A stretch of 64,000 nt of DNA from Bacteroidia bacterium (GTDB lineage: Bacteria > Bacteroidota > Bacteroidia > Bacteroidales > GWA2-32-17): contig JACREQ010000047.1 in assembly GCA_016218155.1 (NCBI GenBank), forward strand, positions 26,748-90,747, in the 5' to 3' direction. Position 1 is the stretch's first letter; every line of letters begins with the position of its first letter. This document shows, one piece after another, positions 33,466 through 41,783 of this stretch. The notes beneath the pieces were generated by a model. That model was not told the origin of the DNA and searched no databases. It saw only the letters and a program-made list of their open reading frames with translations. A program made the position numbers and the translations under genes.

Positions 33466-34647
33466 ATGAAAATTCAATTACTATTATTTTTTACCTTTAT
33501 TTTCATCTCGCTGACCCAAGCAGCAACAAAGTATTATTCAATACTTGATGGTGGTGGATTTGATGGTAATTGGAATGCAAATGGTTATTGGTCCAGTACA
33601 TCTGGCGGAGCATCCTGTGGTTGTAATCCAGGTAATAATCCAGGTGGAACTACAGAAATTTATATCAGAACTCAAGTAAATTTGAATGTATCAGCTACAA
33701 CTGCCGGAATACTTGATATTGCTTCTGGCAAATCTTTACAAACATTAACAAATAATTTAGAAATTAAAACAGGTGGAAGACTATATGTTACTGGAACTTT
33801 AAAAGTGTGGGATTTAACATTTAGTAATGGTTCAACCATAGATGTAGGTTCAGGTGGAAAAATAATTGTTTTACATAATTTTATTAATAAAAACAATAGT
33901 GATGCTGTTACAATAAATGGAACTATAACAGTTTCTGGAAATTTTGATAATGGCAATGGTGGTGTTATTCAAGGTTCAGGCTCAATAACAGCAAGTTCCT
34001 TTACAGGTCCAGGTGAAACATTTGGCTTTACAAACAGTACTATTCCTACTAATACTACCGTATCTAATGGATCATTGCCAATAGAAATAGCTTCTTTTAC
34101 TTCTTTAGTTGAAAATGGAGTTGTAAAAATAGACTGGGCAACAAGTACAGAAATTAATAATGATTTCTTCACAATTGAAAGGTCAAAAAACGGAGTGGAT
34201 TTTGAAGAAATAGAAAAAATTAAAGGACAAGGAAACAGTAATACTTTAACAAATTACAATTTTATTGATTCAAATCCATTGCATGGAAATAGTTACTACA
34301 GATTAAGACAAACTGATTTTGATGGAAAAAGTACATTGAGTGACCTTATTTCTGTTAATTTATCAAAAATTGAGAAATTGCCTTTAACATTTGAAGTTTT
34401 TCCAAACCCAATTACAAAAAATGAAAATTCTAATATCAATATAACTGCATTTGAACCCGAAACTGAAGTTTTAGTAGTAGTAAGGAATCTTTTGGGACAA
34501 GAACTTTATTCAAAAGTATTAATTACTGATTTTTCTGGAAATTCAATTAGTGCTATTGATCTGGAAAATAATTTACCAGCTGGAACATATATTATTATTG
34601 GCACTTCATTAAATCAGACCTTCAATAAATATCTTATTATAAAATAG
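33466..34647 (+). CDS. T9SS type A sorting domain secreted protein
   Basis: This 393-residue protein has a signal peptide (residues 1-19), a glycine- and asparagine-rich N-terminal half with parallel beta-helix-like periodicity (ILDIASGKSLQTLTNNLEIK, GGRLYVTGTLKVWDLTFSNG), a fibronectin III-like part (VVKIDWATSTEINNDFFTIE) and a C-terminal T9SS type A sorting domain (FEVFPNPITKNENS ... AGTYIIIGTSLNQTFNKYLI). It is exported across both membranes and probably attached to the surface. No enzyme motif is visible. It is convergent with sppA across a shared terminator. Confidence 0.85.
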   Translation: MKIQLLLFFTFIFISLTQAATKYYSILDGGGFDGNWNANGYWSSTSGGASCGCNPGNNPGGTTEIYIRTQVNLNVSATTAGILDIASGKSLQTLTNNLEIKTGGRLYVTGTLKVWDLTFSNGSTIDVGSGGKIIVLHNFINKNNSDAVTINGTITVSGNFDNGNGGVIQGSGSITASSFTGPGETFGFTNSTIPTNTTVSNGSLPIEIASFTSLVENGVVKIDWATSTEINNDFFTIERSKNGVDFEEIEKIKGQGNSNTLTNYNFIDSNPLHGNSYYRLRQTDFDGKSTLSDLISVNLSKIEKLPLTFEVFPNPITKNENSNINITAFEPETEVLVVVRNLLGQELYSKVLITDFSGNSISAIDLENNLPAGTYIIIGTSLNQTFNKYLIIK

Positions 34648-34660
34648 TTTTTTCATAGAA

Positions 34661-34702
34661 AAATAAAAGGAGGTATTTTGCAATACCTCCTTTTATTTTT
34701 TA
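34661..34702. terminator. Bidirectional terminator between convergent genes
   Basis: AAAAGGAGGTATT pairs perfectly with AATACCTCCTTTT around TTGC, with A and T runs on both sides, so it can end transcription from 33466-34647 and from sppA. Confidence 0.92.
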
Positions 34703-34715
34703 ATATTTTCCTTTA

Positions 34716-36479
34716 TTAATAAATAAAAACATCGTATGCCATTCTGGCCTGAACCCCACTAATACCAGTTAAACTTTTTAATGTTTTATAATATCTGTAT
34801 GCAGGTCCTAAATCATTCTTTAAAGTTGAAGTTGAAACATTTTCTTTCATACTTTTCATAAACTGTTCAAAGAATGGAAGCTTTTCAGGCATCTCAACAA
34901 GCTTAACTTCTGATGTAATACCAGCTTTTGCTTTTGCAATATCAATTGCTTTTTCAATACCGCCAAACTCATCAATTAAACCTATTTCTTTTGCATTAAC
35001 ACCACTCCATACTCTTCCTTGTCCAATGCTATCTACATTTGCTTTGTCCATTTTACGACCATCTGCTACATGACCAATAAATACATCGTATATTTCTTCA
35101 ACGCTTTTCTGAATAACTGCTCTTTCTCCGGGTTTCATTTTTCTAACCATTGAACCAATACTTGAGTTTGCATTTGTATTTACTTCGTCAATTGTTATTC
35201 CTAATTTATCGTTTAATAACTTCTGTCCGTTCCATAATAAACCAAATACACCTATAGATCCTGTAATTGTAGTATGATCCGCTACAATCACATCAGCAGG
35301 ACAAGCAATATAATAACCACCAGATGCAGCTACATCGCCCATACTAACAATCACTGGTTTTGCTTTCTTCAAAAGAACAACTTCACGCCAAATAACATCA
35401 GATGCAAGTGCACTTCCACCGGGACTATTAATTCTGAATACAACTGCTTTTATTGTAGTATCTTTTCTTGCCTTTCTTATTGTTTCCGATAAACCTTCAG
35501 ATCCTATACTCTCATCATCACTTTTACCCATTCCAATTTCTCCGTTTGCATAAATAATTGCAATTCTATTCTTCTTTCCAGGAATATGATTTCCAGGAAC
35601 TTTTTTATAAGAATTCATTGCAACTAACTCAAGATCTTTGTTTTTTTCAATTTTTGAAGACTCTTTTAAAATATCTATTATCTCATCATAATACTTTAAA
35701 CCATCAACTAATTTCAAATCAACACATGACTGCGCATTCGTAACCAACATACTATCTGCATATAAATTCAAGCTATCCACGCTAATTTTTCTTTGTTCAG
35801 AAATACCTTGAAGAATAAAATTCCACATTGACCCTATGTAAGTCAATGTTTGTTCTCTATTTTCGGGGCTCATTTTATCTAGAATAAATGGCTCAACAGC
35901 ACTTTTAAACTTTCCATGGCGAATAACTTCAGGCTCAACTCCCAATTTTTCTAAAGCACCTTTAAAAAACATTACTTCTGAAGACAATCCTTTAAACTCA
36001 ACAGATCCTTGTGGGTTTAAGTAAACTTTATTTGCTACAGTACATAAATAATATGAACCTTGAGTGTACATATCATTATAAGCAATTATAAACTTACCCG
36101 ATTCACGAAATTTAAGAAGAGCTGTTCTTATTTCTTCTATTGTTGCAATTCCTGCATCAAGATTAGGAATATCCAGAAAAATACCCTTTATATTTGAATC
36201 TTCTTTTGCTTTTCTGATATTTTTAAGAATATCATTTAAACCTAAATTAGTTGAAGGTTCAAAAGATCCAAAGCTCATATTCTGAAATGGATTATCAGAT
36301 GTTCTTTCAGCAATTGTATAATCAAGTCGGATGTGAAGAATTGATGATGACTCAATCTTTACTTCTTCCTTACCACCAGATAATGACCCGACAATAATCA
36401 AAAAAACAAAAAAGAAAATTAAATTAACTACAATAATTCCAACTATGGTAGCTAACATGTACTTAAGGAAATTTTTCAT
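34716..36479 (-). CDS. sppA: Signal peptide peptidase SppA, long (67K) type
   Basis: This 587-residue protein has one N-terminal membrane helix (~8-32) and two S49 peptidase domains. The N-terminal domain carries the catalytic lysine in IRHGKFKSAVEPF. The C-terminal domain carries INSPGGSALASDVIW, the nucleophile serine in SMGDVAASGGYYIACPADVI and GSIGVFGLLWN. This Lys/Ser split matches the long SppA of E. coli, which degrades leftover signal peptides in the membrane. Length and order are normal. The start MKNFLKYMLAT at 36479 gives the expected membrane anchor. Confidence 0.93.
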   Translation of the reverse strand: MKNFLKYMLATIVGIIVVNLIFFFVFLIIVGSLSGGKEEVKIESSSILHIRLDYTIAERTSDNPFQNMSFGSFEPSTNLGLNDILKNIRKAKEDSNIKGIFLDIPNLDAGIATIEEIRTALLKFRESGKFIIAYNDMYTQGSYYLCTVANKVYLNPQGSVEFKGLSSEVMFFKGALEKLGVEPEVIRHGKFKSAVEPFILDKMSPENREQTLTYIGSMWNFILQGISEQRKISVDSLNLYADSMLVTNAQSCVDLKLVDGLKYYDEIIDILKESSKIEKNKDLELVAMNSYKKVPGNHIPGKKNRIAIIYANGEIGMGKSDDESIGSEGLSETIRKARKDTTIKAVVFRINSPGGSALASDVIWREVVLLKKAKPVIVSMGDVAASGGYYIACPADVIVADHTTITGSIGVFGLLWNGQKLLNDKLGITIDEVNTNANSSIGSMVRKMKPGERAVIQKSVEEIYDVFIGHVADGRKMDKANVDSIGQGRVWSGVNAKEIGLIDEFGGIEKAIDIAKAKAGITSEVKLVEMPEKLPFFEQFMKSMKENVSTSTLKNDLGPAYRYYKTLKSLTGISGVQARMAYDVFIY

Positions 36480-36531
36480 TGATATTTGAATTTATGGTTT
36501 ATAATTAAAAATTTATGACGAATTATTATGA

Positions 36532-37266
36532 TTAAAAGTTACATTTTAAAATTTTTCCATTCAAAGCATTTCCTTTTGAAGTTAAAAAAGAAATAAAAAA
36601 GACTCCCGAAGTTAAATTATTTAAATTAATTATTTGGGAATTATCTGAAATTTCAAAAACATTAATAATTTTTCCAAACAAATTGTAAACATATAATTTT
36701 GCTGGATAATAATTATTATCGACAAACAAGTTTAGCTTATTATTTTCAAAAACAAACCATGAGTTATTATTTTCGATATAAAACTCATTTACCGGCAATG
36801 ATTCTTTACACCCTTTTATTGCTTCATCTAAATTAGAAATTGACACAAATTTCATTGAATAAGAAGGGCATACTACCCAATATTGCGGAGTATAAGTAAC
36901 GTTATATAAAGGAACAATAATATCATCAGTATATGTACCAAAAACAGGATATGAAAAAGGATATTGATTTTGAAATGCAATAATTGCGGAGTCTGTAATA
37001 CCATTTACTTCTACTCCCCATACCCAAAGAGAATCGCCATTACTTCCATATGATTGCCAAATATCTTCCAAAATCGGAATTCCTGAAATACAGGAACCAC
37101 AATTTGTCGAAAAAAAATCAAGCACTACAGTTTTATTATTATTTAATTCTGAATATAAATTTCTAGTAACTCCGTTTATATCAGTAATTGTAAAATCAGG
37201 CGCAATATTCTGTGCATAGGTACTTTCAAACAAGAAAATTATAAAAATAAAAACTCTAACTTTCAT
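36532..37266 (-). CDS. Secreted thioredoxin-fold protein with T9SS sorting domain
   Basis: This 244-residue protein has a signal peptide (1-18, ending STYAQ), a TlpA-type thioredoxin domain with the redox motif CGSC in VVLDFFSTNCGSCISGIPIL and the cis-proline region VTYTPQYWVV, and a short C-terminal T9SS sorting domain (LNLFVDNNYYPAKLYVYNLF, TSGVFFISFLTSKGNALNGK). A thioredoxin fold sent out through T9SS suggests a redox or disulfide role on surface proteins; this is an inference. A 52-bp gap separates it from sppA on the same strand. Confidence 0.85.
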   Translation of the reverse strand: MKVRVFIFIIFLFESTYAQNIAPDFTITDINGVTRNLYSELNNNKTVVLDFFSTNCGSCISGIPILEDIWQSYGSNGDSLWVWGVEVNGITDSAIIAFQNQYPFSYPVFGTYTDDIIVPLYNVTYTPQYWVVCPSYSMKFVSISNLDEAIKGCKESLPVNEFYIENNNSWFVFENNKLNLFVDNNYYPAKLYVYNLFGKIINVFEISDNSQIINLNNLTSGVFFISFLTSKGNALNGKILKCNF

Positions 37267-37375
37267 AACCCGAAGTTAGTTTTTTCTTTTCAAAAAATAC
37301 TCAATAAGCCAACTAATTAATAAAAAAAAAACATTCTATTACTAAAAACTATTATTTGTTTATTCAAATATTTAC

Positions 37376-37383
37376 TATTTTTG
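37376..37383 (+). promoter_or_regulatory. -7 box TATTTTTG for the lipoprotein at 37419
   Basis: TATTTTTG matches TAnnTTTG, 35 bases before the ATG at 37419. Confidence 0.6.
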
Positions 37384-37418
37384 AACTTTAAACTTATATC
37401 TGTAAAACTTTATAGTTT

Positions 37419-38243
37419 ATGAACATGAAATATTTAAAACTGCTATTCTTAAGTAGTCTGTCTGTAATTATGTTTTCCTGCAATGATTCAACCCCACCTG
37501 TAGAAAACATTTTAGAGGATTCAACTTCAACAAATGAAATAACTGAACTACAAAAAAGCACAGTTAAAATTCCTTCACCAATTGAACTTTTTTCTTTTAT
37601 ATATGAAGCAAATGCAAAATATAACAAAGAGAATCTAAATTCAACTGATAACAGAGCAAAATATGTAACAAATCAGAAAAAAGCAATTAATTTAGGTATT
37701 TACGCATCTGATTTAGGCTATTGTACTGTATTTAAACAAAACAAAGAAACCTTTTCATACTTCTCAGTTACAAAGAAAATGGCTGATGAGCTTGGGCTTA
37801 CTGAAGGTTTCGACGAAAAAATTGTAAGTCGTATTGATGCTAATATGAGTAATAGTGATTCACTTTTCCAGATTAGCAATGACTCATATAGTACCGCTGT
37901 TCGTTTTCTTGAGCAACAAGGTCAGGGAAATTTGCTACCCTTAATGATAACAGGTGCTTGGATTGAAAGTGTAAATATTGCGATAAAATCTGTAGATAAA
38001 TTTAATCCTGATAATGAAATAGTAATCAGAATTGCAGATCAGGGTCTTTTATTAGAAAATTTACTTGATATGTATAAATCATTAGGTGAGAATGAGAACG
38101 AACCTGAACTTTATAATAAACTTTTAGATCTTCAACAGTCATTTGATAAGCTTTATGATAATACAGATGAAATAATTACTAAGAAGCAATTTGAAGAAAT
38201 TTCATCAAAAATTAAAGCTATTCGCGCAGAGCTAATTGGTTAA
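37419..38243 (+). CDS. Lipoprotein of unknown function
   Basis: This 274-residue protein has a lipoprotein signal peptide (lipobox FSC, Cys21). The mature part is mostly helical and acidic (IFQ-type loops are absent), with YASDLGYCTVFKQNKETFSY near the middle, which resembles a conserved block in a Bacteroidota lipoprotein family without a name. A second ATG two codons later (MKYLKLLF) is an equally good start. It is followed 19 bp later by another envelope protein, so the two may form an operon ending at the terminator near 38950. Confidence 0.7.
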   Translation: MNMKYLKLLFLSSLSVIMFSCNDSTPPVENILEDSTSTNEITELQKSTVKIPSPIELFSFIYEANAKYNKENLNSTDNRAKYVTNQKKAINLGIYASDLGYCTVFKQNKETFSYFSVTKKMADELGLTEGFDEKIVSRIDANMSNSDSLFQISNDSYSTAVRFLEQQGQGNLLPLMITGAWIESVNIAIKSVDKFNPDNEIVIRIADQGLLLENLLDMYKSLGENENEPELYNKLLDLQQSFDKLYDNTDEIITKKQFEEISSKIKAIRAELIG

Positions 38244-38262
38244 ATAAAAAAGATTACAAGTC

Positions 38263-38913
38263 ATGAAAAAAGCATATATGAAAATAGGACTTATAACAAT
38301 TTCCACCGCACTTTTTTGTTTTGCTATGTCACTTCAGACAAATGCTCAGTGCGAAAAGAAAAAATTTTGTGAGGATAACTTAGACGATTATGATTACAGA
38401 AGTCAATCTTCTTTTGCAAAACTTTCACCCGGTGACACCTCAAGTGTTTCTTTAGTTTTATATGGAAATCAGAGATATCGTATATTTGTATGCAGCGATC
38501 CTAAATTAGGAGATGTTGCATGGAAAATTGTTAATCCTGAAAGAAAAACAAAACGTACTATTGCAAGCATCAGAAAAGATACAACAGTAATTTATAAACT
38601 TACCGAAACAGGCGATTACGCAACCGACGATCTTGGTAATTTAATTGTAAAAGATAAAAAGGTAAATGTAGATACACTATGGAATACTGAACGTATTGCT
38701 GTTGACAAAGTTGTTTTTGACAATAAGAAAAACTCTGATAAAATGTATTTAGAAGTTGCTCCTAAAAAAAGTGAGCGTTATATTGTAAGAGTTGCTATAC
38801 CTGGTGGCGATCCAAATTATGCAGGATGTGTAAATGTTTATGTTGGTCGTTTGCCTATGGATTCTAAAAATTTCTCAAAACAAGGAAAAGGGAAAACCAA
38901 TACAACTTATTAA
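38263..38913 (+). CDS. Secreted protein of unknown function
   Basis: This 216-residue protein has a signal peptide (residues ~1-29, ending TNAQC). The mature part begins with CEKKKFCEDNLDDYDYRSQS and continues with beta-strands such as SVSLVLYGNQRYRIFVCSDP and RYIVRVAIPGGDPNYAGCVN. The four cysteines could form two disulfides. I recognise no named family, though similar proteins are found next to lipoproteins in Bacteroidota. It is 19 bp after the lipoprotein gene and is followed by a good terminator. Confidence 0.7.
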   Translation: MKKAYMKIGLITISTALFCFAMSLQTNAQCEKKKFCEDNLDDYDYRSQSSFAKLSPGDTSSVSLVLYGNQRYRIFVCSDPKLGDVAWKIVNPERKTKRTIASIRKDTTVIYKLTETGDYATDDLGNLIVKDKKVNVDTLWNTERIAVDKVVFDNKKNSDKMYLEVAPKKSERYIVRVAIPGGDPNYAGCVNVYVGRLPMDSKNFSKQGKGKTNTTY

Positions 38914-38934
38914 TTTAAAAAGCATTATAAAATA

Positions 38935-38968
38935 AAACCTCATTGTTTACACTTTGAGGTTTTTTTTA
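38935..38968 (+). terminator. Rho-independent terminator after 38263-38913
   Basis: AAACCTCA pairs with TTGAGGTTT around a short loop and is followed by a T run. It separates this pair from the 39-kb operon. Confidence 0.85.
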
Positions 38969-39062
38969 TTTTATGAAATTATATAATCTTTTTACAAAAT
39001 TTTATAACAGATAAAAATAGTTTAACTATACTTTTACAAAATAATAATCTAAAATTTTTTCT

Positions 39063-39317
39063 ATGAAATTAAAAAAGAAAATAGCCGTAAGCGAAACTGG
39101 TTTTATTTTCGATCCAACAACTGGAGATTCTTTTTCACTAAATCCAACTGCAGCTGAAATTTTAAACTTACTCAAAGATGGCAAAAATGAAAAAGAAATT
39201 AAAAAGATCATAATGACAAGTTATGATGTTGACGAATCAACATTTGAACGCAGCTTTCTTGATTTTATGGCTATGCTTCGTTTATATAATATGATTGAGG
39301 AACATGAAGAAAACTAA
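39063..39317 (+). CDS. PqqD family peptide-binding protein (first gene of the 39-46 kb operon)
   Basis: This 84-residue cytoplasmic protein matches the PqqD fold: VSETGFIFDPTTGDSFSLNP and TAAEILNLLKDGKNEKEIKK, followed by a helical tail FLDFMAMLRLYNMI. PqqD-like proteins bind peptide substrates and bring them to a modifying enzyme. The next gene, an ATP-grasp ligase, starts 14 bp before this gene ends, a strong sign that the two act together. No precursor peptide was found nearby, so the substrate is unknown. A near-consensus box TACTTTTA at 39029-39036 could be the operon promoter. Confidence 0.82.
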   Translation: MKLKKKIAVSETGFIFDPTTGDSFSLNPTAAEILNLLKDGKNEKEIKKIIMTSYDVDESTFERSFLDFMAMLRLYNMIEEHEEN

Positions 39318-40350
39318 AATAACAGTAGCTGTATCAGGATTAAATAATACAGATAATCCCGGACCTGGCATTCCAGTAATTCGTGCGCTTCGTGAGTCAG
39401 AAGTTTTCGATGTTCGAATTATAGGATTAGCATATGAAAACCTTGAACCAGGAATATATATGCATAATGTTGTAGATAAGGTTTATCAGGTACCTTACCC
39501 ATCAATTGGCAGCGATAAATTACTTCAACGACTATCATATATTCACTCTATTGAGAAAATTGATGTACTTATCCCAAATTTTGACGCTGAACTTTATTCA
39601 TTTATATCTTTTGAAAACAAATTAAATGAAATGGGAATTGGTACTTGGCTGCCAACAATGGAACAATTTGAAGAGCGACATAAAACCAAGCTCCCTGAGT
39701 TTGGTAAAAAATATGGAGTACATGTACCTCATAGCCGCCCAATAAATAGTATTAGTGAAATTGATTCCCTAACACCTGAATTTTCCTATCCCCTACTTGT
39801 TAAAGGAAAGTTTTATGATGCATATGTAGCATTTAACCCTGAACAAGTAGCACTTTATTTTAACAAAATTGCAACTAAATGGGGTGTTCCAATTATAATT
39901 CAACAATTTATTAGAGGCACTGAGGTTAATGTTATTGCTTTAGGCGATGGTAAAGGAAATACAATTGGTGCAGTTCCAATGCGTAAACAATATATTACCG
40001 ATAAAGGCAAAGCCTGGGGCGGTATCACACTTGATGATCAGGATATGTTGGATTTGTGTCATAAAATTTTAAAGAAAACAAAATGGCGTGGCGGAATGGA
40101 GTTAGAACTTATAAAAACATTCGACAATAAATATTATCTGATTGAAATAAATCCACGAATACCTGCATGGGTTTATCTGGCAGTTGGTGCTGGGCAAAAT
40201 CTTCCGGAAGCAATGGTTAAACTTGCCTTAGGTAGAAAAGTAAAACCATTTACAACATATGAATCAGGAAAAATGTTTATTCGTTACTCATGGGATATGA
40301 TAGTTGATTTAAAAGAATTCGAACAATTATCAACAAACGGGGAACTTTAA
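39304..40350 (+). CDS. ATP-grasp ligase
   Basis: This 348-residue protein starts at the ATG at 39304; the TTG at 39295 is unlikely. Its N-terminal pre-ATP-grasp part (KITVAVSGLNNTDNPGPGIP and VIRALRESE) resembles CarB/PylC-like ligases. The ATP-grasp core has FSYPLLVKGKFYDAYVAFNP (ATP-binding lysine), IQQFIRGTEVNVIALGDGKG and MELELIKTFDNKYYLIEINP, where the Glu and Asn-Pro bind Mg2+. Such enzymes join a carboxylate to an amine through an acyl-phosphate. It overlaps the PqqD gene by 14 bp and precedes a PLP decarboxylase, so a peptide or amino-acid ligation step is likely; the exact substrate is not shown by the sequence. Confidence 0.85.
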   Translation: MKKTKITVAVSGLNNTDNPGPGIPVIRALRESEVFDVRIIGLAYENLEPGIYMHNVVDKVYQVPYPSIGSDKLLQRLSYIHSIEKIDVLIPNFDAELYSFISFENKLNEMGIGTWLPTMEQFEERHKTKLPEFGKKYGVHVPHSRPINSISEIDSLTPEFSYPLLVKGKFYDAYVAFNPEQVALYFNKIATKWGVPIIIQQFIRGTEVNVIALGDGKGNTIGAVPMRKQYITDKGKAWGGITLDDQDMLDLCHKILKKTKWRGGMELELIKTFDNKYYLIEINPRIPAWVYLAVGAGQNLPEAMVKLALGRKVKPFTTYESGKMFIRYSWDMIVDLKEFEQLSTNGEL

Positions 40351-40416
40351 AAAGTTAGAATGTCTAACTGTAAAAAAATGAAATTTAATCGTTAAACTTT
40401 GAACATTAATAAATAT

Positions 40417-41775
40417 ATGGAAAAGAAACATTTCGAGAGACCAATAATAAAGAAATTACAAACAGGAATGCCTAATAAATTCGGCATGAAAACCGAATAC
40501 GAACCTATTTCAGAAATTGATGGAGTATCTGTAAAGGAGTTAATTGAAAAATACGGAAGTCCTCTATATGTAATGTCTGAAAATACAATTCGTGAAACAT
40601 ACCGCGATGCACACAGAGCTTTTAGTACTCGATATCCAAAAGTACAATTCGCATGGTCCTACAAAACAAACTACATGAACGCAATCTGTAACATATTTCA
40701 CACAGAAGGTTCATGGGCCGAAGTTGTATCAGGATTTGAATACGATAAAGCAATAAATAATGGAGTTCCAGCTAGTAAGATTTTGTTTAACGGTCCTGAT
40801 AAATCTGCTAAAGATTTAGAAAAAGCAATAAAACACGGGTCATATATTCATATCGATCATTTTGATGAATTGTACACAATTATTAGTCTTTCTAACACAA
40901 TGAAAGAAAGACCAAAAGTTGCAATTCGTGTTAACATGGACTGCGGAATTTACCCATTATGGTCACGCTTTGGATTTAACTACGAAAACGGTGAAGCATG
41001 GGAAGCCATTAACCGCATAATGTTAAGCAAAAAATTAGATTTGGTTGGTTTGCATTGTCATATCGGAACTTATATTTTAGCTCCATGGGCTTACGGAACT
41101 GCTGCTGCAAAACTTGCTGATTTAGCTGTTGCAATTGAAAAGAAATTCAATCACTATATAAAATATATTGATATGGGTGGTGGTTTTGCATCAAAAAACA
41201 CACTTAAAGGTGCATTTTTACCAGGCTCCGACACATGTCCATCTTTTGATCAATATGCAGATGCTATTACAACTGCTTTAATTAATAGTCCTATTAATCA
41301 CGAACATCTACCAGTACTTATGCTTGAATCAGGTCGTTCACTTATTGACGATGCCGGATATTTAGCAGGTACTGTACTTGCAAACAAACGTCTGCCTGAA
41401 GGTAAGCTTGCAACTATTATAGATATTGGCGTAAATTTATTATTCACTTCATTCTGGTATGACCACAAAGTTACACCAGCTCAGCAATTCAGCCACCATA
41501 CAGAAGACACAATTATTTATGGCCCTTTATGCATGAACATTGATATTATCCGTGAAAACGTACAATTACCACCAATGAAAAAAGGTGATAATATTGTAAT
41601 AAGTAGAATTGGAGCTTATAATATGACACAATGGATGCAATTCATAACACTTCGCCCAAATATTGTTCTAATCGACTCAAAAAGTAAAGCTCATGTAATA
41701 AGAGGAAATGAAACTCCCGATAATATCATGAAAAATGAAATAGTTCCAGAACATCTTGTTAAATTTGAGCTTTAA
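40417..41775 (+). CDS. Fold-III PLP-dependent decarboxylase (diaminopimelate/ornithine decarboxylase-like)
   Basis: This 452-residue protein has the alanine-racemase-type barrel followed by a beta domain. The PLP lysine is in FAWSYKTNYMNAICN (Lys83 from this start). HCHIGTYI and the phosphate-binding DMGGGFASKN are seen, ESGRSLIDDAG takes the place of the usual EPGR, and GPLCMNIDII carries the catalytic Cys...Asp pair. Fold-III enzymes decarboxylate diaminopimelate, ornithine, arginine or related compounds. The EPGR-to-ESGR change and the neighbours suggest a substrate other than DAP; this is an inference. The TTG at 40399 could add six residues; I prefer the ATG. Confidence 0.82.
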   Translation: MEKKHFERPIIKKLQTGMPNKFGMKTEYEPISEIDGVSVKELIEKYGSPLYVMSENTIRETYRDAHRAFSTRYPKVQFAWSYKTNYMNAICNIFHTEGSWAEVVSGFEYDKAINNGVPASKILFNGPDKSAKDLEKAIKHGSYIHIDHFDELYTIISLSNTMKERPKVAIRVNMDCGIYPLWSRFGFNYENGEAWEAINRIMLSKKLDLVGLHCHIGTYILAPWAYGTAAAKLADLAVAIEKKFNHYIKYIDMGGGFASKNTLKGAFLPGSDTCPSFDQYADAITTALINSPINHEHLPVLMLESGRSLIDDAGYLAGTVLANKRLPEGKLATIIDIGVNLLFTSFWYDHKVTPAQQFSHHTEDTIIYGPLCMNIDIIRENVQLPPMKKGDNIVISRIGAYNMTQWMQFITLRPNIVLIDSKSKAHVIRGNETPDNIMKNEIVPEHLVKFEL

Positions 41776-41783
41776 ATTGTTTG

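Noticed and set aside
39063..40350. Lasso or other RiPP cluster with a precursor peptide
   Set aside because: No short precursor ORF, B1/B2 peptidase, cyclase or radical SAM gene was found beside the PqqD gene.
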